Of a DNA stretch of 64,000 nucleotides, positions 10,541 through 64,000 are shown piece by piece. This DNA is from Rhineura floridana. Its lineage: Eukaryota; Chordata; Lepidosauria; Squamata; Rhineuridae. Location of the stretch: assembly GCF_030035675.1 (NCBI RefSeq), contig NC_084481.1:234452927-234516926 (forward strand). Direction: 5' to 3'. Below the pieces are notes generated by a model that was not told where the DNA came from, did no database searches, and was given only the letters and a program-made list of their open reading frames with translations. The translations under genes were made by a program, and so were the position numbers. Positions within the stretch are counted from its first letter, which is position 1; every line of letters begins with the position of its first letter.

Positions 10541-11329
10541 ATCCTGGGAATACTGCTCATTCCACACCCTTACTTACTTAGGACATTTATTTAGTATACT
10601 TGTCCCTGTGTTGGCAACTGCAGGATCCACAGGGTAGGGGGGCTGGATTTCATCCCAGGATCATAATTTGCTAACCTCTACTATACACTTTCACCCACAT
10701 GGCAGCAAAATACACAGCTGCATCTGCAATCACCTCATGTGAAGAATTACCACAGCAAGCATGAGGACCTGTATCCCTCCAGATGTTGGAGTCACTTCCA
10801 GACAACCTGTTTATTGACCATACAACTTGATTTATTTGCACAAAGTTTATAGGGCGGTTAGACAACATTAGCTATTTACTAAGCATTCATTCTGATGTGC
10901 TTGCAGGGAGGTTAGATGGCATTGTGTCAAGTGTTATCCCACTTTCCAGTACACAAGTTCCAAATAAAGTTTAAGTGTGCCAGATGAGAAGTGGTGGGAT
11001 ATGTAATTTGCAGGCATGTGACTGACTCACCAGAAAACAGTGACTGCCTAGAAGTGTCTCAGACTACAACTCCCCTTATCACCACTGGCCATGGTGGCTG
11101 GGTCTGCTACAGGGTGTTGAAATCCAGGTACCTGGAGAGCCCCAGGCTTCCCATTTTTCTGTGTCGCAACTGTGGAACAGCTAAAGCTGCTCCTTGCTAA
11201 ATCCGAGCTGGACAGTTCTTCAAAGACGCCCAAGGAGAACATGGCAAGCAAGTCCACGCAGTAGACGCTCGACCTACTATTTGCAAAGCGATTCAATGAA
11301 CACTCTCTACCCTCCAACACCGAGAGCGG
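10541..11329. other. Upstream flank of SOS2, no gene seen
   Basis: No exon of the expected upstream neighbour (L2HGDH in human) is visible here or anywhere in 1-11 kb. Contains ordinary AT-rich flank with scattered repeat scraps. Confidence 0.5.
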
Positions 11330-11800
11330 TGCTGCCTAGCACGCTAAAAAATCCTCTCAGGAGGAGCTTCTGCGACCACGCCCCTCTCCAGGCTCCTGAA
11401 GGGGCCGCCCCCTTTTGATTGACAACCACTACGCAGCCGGTCGGCCCTCGCCCAAGATTTCCTCTCCTGCTTTTCCCCGCCCGAGCCGCTAGAGGGCGCG
11501 GCCGGGTCCTCCTAGGGTGGGAGGGGGGAGCATCGGAGGCCGGCTTGCGCGCCTGCGCAGTGCGTCTGGGACGGAGGCGGCCGCGGCCCAGGCTTGGGAA
11601 AGCAGAGCGGCGGCGCCTGCTGCGGCTTGCGGCGGGGCCGGCGGCCTGGGAGAAGACGCGGATGTGACCGCGGCTGGCTGGCTGGCCGGGCCGGCGGGTA
11701 GGGCCGGGGAGGGGGTGAGAAGCGCCCCTCCCCCCCTCATCCATCCCGAGGGGGAGGGGAAGCGGCTGAGGCGAGGGAGGCGCGGGAGGAAGGGGGGGCT

Positions 11801-53515
<41,715 letters not shown>

Positions 53516-55165
53516 CCCTCACCACAGTAGTCATTGACACTGGAATTGTAGCTGTAAAGTACCCATTTTCTTTTTTAATTTATTCCAATGAAGCAGTGTG
53601 TTTGAGAACTTTGGCAAGTAACACTTGTACCCAGAGTGCTGCTGATCGTTTTCAAGCATTGGAACAGCAAGAACAACCTCCCCCTGCTCCCCAGCCTTTG
53701 TAGTCGCTTGCAACAGCATTCTCCTCAGGGGATCAGTAGCACTGCCTTTTCCTCCTCCTCCTCAGTGCCGACAGTTTTGCCAGTCAAAGAATACAGATTT
53801 TTGCACTGTAAACAAGACACTACACTACTTTTAAACTGACATCAGTTGATTGCACTGAGCCAAAAAAATGGTTACTGGTGGGATATTTTATTTCCAAATT
53901 GGAGCACGAGTGGCCTTTTCTACATATGTATTTTTTAAAGGGCACATGTTTTCCTGAGCAAGGCCCATTGGAATGTATTGATTCATTTCAGTGGGGCTTG
54001 CTTGGGAGAACATTGTGGTGGGTTGTGCCCGCGACTGGTAGAATTCCCACCAAAGCATGAAGATGTATATCATTTGAAAAAAAGAACAAACACACTCTTC
54101 AGCTGCTTGCCTTTCGGAACAAAAAAATTATAAATTTTTAGAAGTTTGTGAATGACCATTACCGCTGTTCTCAAACATTAGTGGATACCATGTCTTACTT
54201 TCCATGGATTTTGCTGCTGAAAACTTAGAAGGACAAGCAATTGAAGGAGAGTGCACTACAATTGTTCTGCTGATACAAGTGAAGCAGAGGGCGGCAGCCT
54301 CCTCCAGTTTAGCAGAGAGTATTTAGCATGTGTCAGGTTGTGCCTTTTTTCATTTGGGCAAGTGGAAATGTATTAAGCTAAAAAGTTGTCTGCTGTTTGG
54401 CAAACAAAGCTATTATGGCATAATTATGTACAGTTGTTTATAGTGTATATTTACAGATTGATAACCTGTATACATTTTTGTTATGTGAGGCCTCTTCTGC
54501 AGTCTGTTACTTCCATACATTGTCATAAGCATTTTCCTATGCGCTAGGAACAAAGTTTTGCCTTCCGGACTCAGACAACTTCAGTTAGTTTCTTACTTCA
54601 GTTTCATTTTGGGGGTCCCCTTGGAAATTGTGTTTAAACCAGCAAATACTGAAGATCTTAATTTGGACTTCTTGAAACTTAAAAAACAAGGGACACCTTC
54701 CTTTGGCCAGCAGAACTCTGCATTCTTTAGTTGAAGCTGGCACAAGATGAGTCTGGTCCAAGTACTGTAGAATCCAGAAGCCTTTACTTAACTGGTCTGT
54801 GGCCTTTTACTGTGCTTTGTATCAGAGTTCTTAACCAGATTAATAAATCAACTCGGTCTTAATTTTTAAGAAAGTCTGATCAAGTTACATTTTCCTTTGC
54901 AAATATCGTCATGTTAGGGAGGACAAGCACAACCTTCCGTGCACGTTTGAACCAGAGATGGCACAAGGTGTTTTGGTATTGGAAGCAAGAAATCCAAATA
55001 GGTACTCAATTAGAGAGAAAATGATTGACCTGTAATTGTACTATATCTCCTGCTTGATGTGGGCTGCCTCATTCTCTTGAATGGCAGCCCTAGTTGGGAC
55101 TTTCTTGGGCAGGTGTGGAAAGCTTAAAAAAAAAGCTACACAATAAATTTTGGGGAATTTGTTCC
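53516..55165 (+). other. SOS2: SOS2 3' UTR with two candidate poly(A) signals
   Basis: This AT-rich, repeat-poor stretch follows the stop. AATAAA hexamers lie at 54842-54847 and 55142-55147; either could end the mRNA about 15-25 nt later. The lack of transposon insertions over 1.6 kb, unlike the neighbouring DNA, supports its being UTR. Confidence 0.65.
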
Positions 55166-55774
55166 AATCCGTGTGTAAATAAGGAGGTGGAAAAGCACCT
55201 TATTCATAACTGAGATCAGCCATAATATTTAGGGTGTAAGTTGTCATAGGTGTGCTGGAGAGCAAAAGCACTACTGAAGCCTCACTTTATCTTTCATGTA
55301 GCTTTTACTCAGTGTTATACTGGTAGCACTCTGGGTCTCATCTGAATATGTTGCTTGCAAAAACACCCAATAGGTACTCCTTCTGACAAATTATTTCTGT
55401 GCTATTTCATTGGAATGGGAGCCTATAGAGTTATATACAAGCTGCATAGAGAAAATGGAGGGGCGGAGAGAGAGAGATCTTTCAGGTTGTAAGAATGCAT
55501 TGTTTTCTGTTCTGCCCTGTATTCATTGCATGCAGCATTCGTTCTATTCTGTGGTAGTTTTTCTGCCAAAAATGACGTTAGTCATTTCAGTGCAAAGGAA
55601 ACACAATGCAAACAGAGGAAAAAACATAGTTGTGTATCATTTGTATACTGAAACAACAGCAGTGAATACCAATCATATTCGCTGGATTGATTTCTGTTCT
55701 GGACGTGGGAAAGATAAGCAAACATCAGCAATTTCCACTCCAGTTTATTTTTGTCTGAATTCTCCACCATCTCT

Positions 55775-55968
55775 GCTCAGTGCTAAAGTTCCTGCTTTGC
55801 ATGCAGATGATCTTGGATTCAGTCACTTGACATCTTAAAAAAAGAAGGACCTCGGGTAACAGTGGTGGGAAAGATGTCTCCCCAAAGCCCTAGAAAGCCA
55901 TCAGTCGAGAGTAAGCAAGCTAGATGGCCAAACAGTCTGACCTGGTTCAAGAGAGCTTCCTGTGTCCC
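55775..55968 (+). repeat. tRNA-derived SINE between SOS2 and VCPKMT
   Basis: CTTTGCATGCAGATGATCTT and GGATTCAGTCACTTGACATC carry the head, GTCTGACCTGGTTCAAGAGAG and AGCTTCCTGTGTCC the end. Plus-strand relative of 18633-18836. Confidence 0.6.
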
Positions 55969-56534
55969 CAAGAAAGCAGCCAAATGCATTATGCATTATT
56001 AGAGTTGGGAATAAGGATTAGTGTGGGAAAAGATAGCTTTCAAAGAGAGGTTAAAAGGAGACAGAATTAGCATCATGTACATGCTCAGGGATGCAGTTTC
56101 ACATGTAGCTGGCAAAAGGGAGAAAATGACAAATGCTTTCTATGGGGAGCTCTACCCCTTTCCACAGTAAAAAGAAATGCCGTGTGTACATTGCTCATTG
56201 GCATTTCCCACAGCAAATAGTGATGTGTCTTTAAAAATCTGAGTACACACAGCTGGAAAACTTCTAAAACCAAGAACCCCTTTCACATGCTGCTTGGGCT
56301 AAGCTACAGATCTATCAGGCTCACTTTCCTCCATATCTGTGGCTTATTCCCTCTCTCAAGTTCCTACTTTGCTGGCTAGTTCCAAACTACTGGGAAGGAG
56401 AAGTGGCCAAGGGAACTTGCTTGATTTTAAGGTTGCTGACCCTAAGGGTTTTGTTCTGCTGTATTAGCATGAAACATCTTGCAAGGTCTTTGGGTGCTTC
56501 TAGAGGGGTGTTTATTTGTGAGATCAGTGCTCCT
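55969..56534. other. Intergenic, no recognised feature
   Basis: About 0.55 kb between two repeats; no coding or structural signal that I can support. Confidence 0.4.
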
Positions 56535-56640
56535 TATTCATTTCTTATTTGATTTATATCTCACCCTTTCTCCCAGCAGGAGCCCAGGGCAGCATTCAAG
56601 TTTCTCCACAGACTCCACATGACATCATTGGCATATAAAA
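56535..56640 (-). mobile_element. L2 LINE 3' end
   Basis: TTTATATCTCACCCTTTCTC, CCAGCAGGAGCCCAGGGCAG: reverse complement of an L2 tail. Confidence 0.6.
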
Positions 56641-56885
56641 TGCCACCCTCAGCCCCATTTAATCCAGATCCAGGAGAAATGTGGTAAATGGTTTTAAAAG
56701 CCTGGTGACAATGACCTGTTTGTGATATCTCAACACCCATAATTAAGCTGCTGCCAGGAAGCACCCTTTGGCACAAAAGGTGGGATAAAAATAGTTGGAA
56801 GAAAGAAAGCGGGAAAGAGGAGGACACCCTAAGAGGAGCTGCGAGTCCTAGCCCAGGTTGCTCTTGGCAGGTCCTTCCAATAGTA

Positions 56886-57335
56886 TCTTCTTCTTCTTAT
56901 GTGCCTCCAAGTCGACTACAACTTATGGCGACCCCATGAAAGTGACCTCCAAGAGCATCTGTCATGAACCACCCTATTCAGATCTTCTAAGTTCAGGTCT
57001 GTGGTTTCCTTTATGGAATCAACCCATCTCTTGTTTGGTCTTCCTCTTTTTTTACTCCCTTCTGTTTTTTCCAGCATTATTATCTTTTCTAGTGAATCAT
57101 GTCTTCTAATGATGTGTCCGAAGTATGATAACCTCAGGTTCTTCATTTTAGTTTCTAATGATAGTTCTGGTTTAATTTGTTCTGACACCCAATGATTTGT
57201 CTTTTTCGCAGTCCATGGTATGCACAAAGCTCTCCTCCAACCCCACATTTCAAAGGAGTTGACTTTTCTCTTACCCACTTTTTTCACTGTCCAACTTTTA
57301 CATCCATACATAGAGATTGGAAATACCGTGGTCTG
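56886..57335 (-). mobile_element. RTE-BovB LINE 3' end upstream of VCPKMT
   Basis: On the minus strand it encodes YGCKSWTVKKVGKRKVNSFE, WGWRRALCIPWTAKKTNHW, LSYFGHIIRRHDSLEKIIML and NRVVHDRCSWRSL, the BovB C-terminus, followed by the BovB tail. The 131-codon frame is open. It ends about 200 bp before the VCPKMT CpG island. Confidence 0.92.
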
Positions 57336-57745
57336 AATGATTTTATTCCGCCTTTCTTCTCAAAGGTGGCCAGGGCGGTGAACAACAAAGCGCCAAAACG
57401 ACGCAGTTTTAAAGCTCTAGAAACATTTTAAAACACTAAAGGCTGTAAATTTCCCTGGTGCGGTGTGCATTATTACTGACTGCATGTGAGCTTCAGTGCA
57501 CCATGCGGCGGGAAAATGACATAATGAGGATGAGGACGATGCATTTTTGTAGTTGTTTTCCCGTCGAAACTCCCCGCAGTAATGAGTGCGACTGTCGTCC
57601 CCTCCTTCCCGAGGGCGGAGGCGCTCGCTAGCTGTGGAGGCCGGCCGGCAGCTCCGGAGGCCGCCGCTCCGCTGGAGGCGCCGGCTCGCTCGCTCTTTCC
57701 TCCCTCCGTGGCGGCGGTGCGTGAGGAGGCGGCCTGGAGGCGCCG

Positions 57746-62114
<4,369 letters not shown>

Positions 62115-62629
62115 TAAAAAAAAAGATTGAATTCTGTCTACATTATGAGTTTAAGCTCCCACAAAACTTAATTTCTCCCTCCTCACTGCAGACCTGTTAA
62201 GGATAATCATTGGCTCAGTGCAGATGGAATGCTGGCTGCCTCCAAAATAGCTTTCAAGCTGGGAGCCAGGTTGAGGGTTGCACACCCCCTTCCTCTTCTT
62301 ACTCAGATGCAAATCCCCCTTCCCTTATTTACCTTAACCATGGCCTAGCATTACATATGCAGTTATGCTAGCCATGTTATACTAGCCAGGTTTTTTATAA
62401 CTATGGTTTGCTAATTCACTTTAAACCGTGTTTTCAAATTACTGTTTCTGAGGGAGCCCTGGGTTCCATTGGTGCAGATGTAGCAAGTATGGTTTAGGCC
62501 AGGATAGCCAATGCGGTGCCCTCCAGCTGTTGCTAGGGCTGACAGGAGCACAAATATAGTCGTGGACAGGAGTGTAGTCATCCAGGGGGTTGGGAGGTCT
62601 TTAACCCCTTACTTTTTGGGGAGCAAGGT

Positions 62630-62835
62630 CCCAGCAGGGTCTGTACATCTCCAGCATCCTGCAAGCTAATTAGCATGAAAGGGGAGTGTGTTGGCCACTG
62701 AGAAGAATCATCTAACATGCTTCCTTGGTCCTGGAGCCAATCAGAGTGAAAGGAGGTGAGTCAACCACTGAGAAGATTCTTCTAACATACTCCCCTTTCA
62801 TGCTGATTGGCTTCTGGGGACATCTGTTTTTGTGG
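62630..62835. repeat. Locally repeated block downstream of VCPKMT
   Basis: CCACTGAGAAGAATCATCTA (62696) recurs as CCACTGAGAAGATTCTTCTA (62766), a direct repeat about 70 bp apart. GCATGAAAGGGGAGTGTG (62672) pairs in inverted form with CATACTCCCCTTTCATGC (62786). Confidence 0.7.
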
Positions 62836-62955
62836 GAGAAAGCATTACCAAGGATCTCATTCTCAAACCAGCAGCAAAAAAGGGGGGAGGGGAAGATACG
62901 TGGTTCCAGCCCAAAGCCAGGTAAGGGAGAAGGAGGAGGAGGGTGGGGAGGGAAA

Positions 62956-62956
<1 letters not shown>

Positions 62957-63003
<47 letters not shown>
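62957..63003. repeat. (GT)n(GA)n compound microsatellite
   Basis: A run of GT units passes directly into GA units, about 47 bp in all. Confidence 0.95.
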
Positions 63004-63604
63004 TGGTGTTTCAGTGTTTAATGACATGTATATGTATGTATGGTAAGATGAAATGGAAGTGAATATGCTAAGAATGTGTGTGTGGTGCAGCCTAGAGGCT
63101 AAGGTCAGGAATTTCCACGCTTAAGTTTCCCCCTAAAACTCATATGCTCTGCCCCAAAGCAAGTACCCTGAGTCTTATTATGGCAGTCAAGAAGGAAAAC
63201 TCAGCAATGGAAGTTCCCTACCTTACAGCATAATGGTGATGATGATGATGAAAAAAGCTACCTGAATGGGCTAAAACCCCTGTCTTTTTCTAAAATCCTA
63301 GGTATGTGTGGAAGGAGGTGACACAGGGACATAGGAGAAAGGAGTGGAAAAATCCCTTCCTACCTTCTTGAAGGTGGCAAAGTTCAAAAGGGCTAAACAT
63401 TCCTGTGCAAAATGAGTGGCCTGCTTTGAGAGTGTAAATTCCTTCATTTAGGAAAAACAGGCCCCAGCGAAAGAGAATGGGCGGATGGAAGCCTATGCCC
63501 TGAGCAGTTTTTTGGAAGTTTGTGTTGTTCATTATTGCTGTAGGGCTTTTTGAGTCAGTTATGCAAGCCCCATTGAGTGCCAATTGCAAGGAAGCTTTTA
63601 TTAG

Positions 63605-63847
63605 CTCCTACTTAAAAAGCCAAGACAATTTGTGGAGAGTAAGAATACTGTAATTGCAGAAGAGGCTGTGAATCCTGATGATAGCATTCCACCTACATCA
63701 TTAAGCAGTTTGGAAGCAGCAGGAGATAAACACGTAGCTAATGAATTCAGTAACTCAAGCAGTATCTCTGACAGAAAGGGCAGTCAAATGGTGACAGTGA
63801 TAGCGAAGCAGAAAGCAGTATTCAGGCAAGCCCAGATTAGTCTGTAA
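63605..63847 (+). other. Unexplained open stretch, possible exon or gene relic
   Basis: After TTTTATTAG a frame is open for 80 codons (LLLKKPRQFVESKNTVIAEE...) to TAA at 63845. Its middle is rich in Ser, Asp and Glu with ordered codon use (AEEAVNPDDSIPPTSLSS). In the last part another frame reads SNGDSDSEAESSIQASPD and stops, which looks more protein-like than the first. This could be a terminal exon, a relic of a retrocopied gene, or chance. It is phase-compatible with the donor at VCPKMT 62016, but resembles no VCPKMT tail I know. Confidence 0.25.
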
Positions 63848-64000
63848 TCTTAGAAGGCTGGATAATCTTAGAAGTGGTGTGGCTGTGACTGTCACGAAGA
63901 GACCCTGCTCTTCTGAATTTGCCACTACACTTCTGTTCATGGTTTGAGAGAGTTGTAGTGCAGCAACAACCGAAGGCACTGCATCAGCTGCCCCTGGTTT

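Overview
The window looks like a piece of squamate reptile (lizard) nuclear genome. The evidence is the mix of CR1, L2 and RTE-BovB LINEs, tRNA-headed SINEs of the Sauria type with a BovB-like tail, many short fold-back DNA transposons, and vertebrate genes with GT-AG introns and CpG-rich promoters. A lizard is the best fit; I cannot name the species.

Two host genes are present, both on the + strand. SOS2 (Ras guanine nucleotide exchange factor) is complete: 23 coding exons from 11801 to 53515 join in frame into 1329 residues with no internal stop. Its 3' UTR probably ends near 54.86 or 55.16 kb. VCPKMT (METTL21D, the VCP/p97 lysine methyltransferase) starts at 57746, and five coding exons can be followed to about 62015. 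Its C-terminal end is not settled. The same gene order and orientation is known in human (SOS2 then VCPKMT), so this is conserved synteny. The two genes act in different pathways and are neighbours, not an operon.

Layout: 1-11.0 kb is intergenic and almost wholly made of nested repeats: a candidate LTR, a SINE inside a LINE, BovB and L2 tails inside CR1, an L2 copy with a 491-codon open frame, a CR1 3' half, and an hAT-type fold-back element. 11.3-12.2 kb is the SOS2 CpG island and exon 1. 12-53 kb is SOS2 exons in repeat-bearing introns; notable are an old CR1 copy with an ORF1 esterase region in intron 7, two sister hAT-like fold-back elements in intron 12, a CR1 fragment ending about 28 bp before exon 16, and a solo LTR inside an L2 copy in intron 19. 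53.5-57.4 kb holds the SOS2 3' UTR and repeats. 57.5-62.1 kb is VCPKMT with its CpG island. 62.1-64 kb is repeats plus an unexplained open stretch at 63605-63847.

I found no novel gene system. The points most worth a second look are the LINE-built splice acceptor region of SOS2 exon 16, the apparent two-residue loss in the SOS2 REM-CDC25 linker, the undecided VCPKMT C-terminus, and the well-dated nested insertions.
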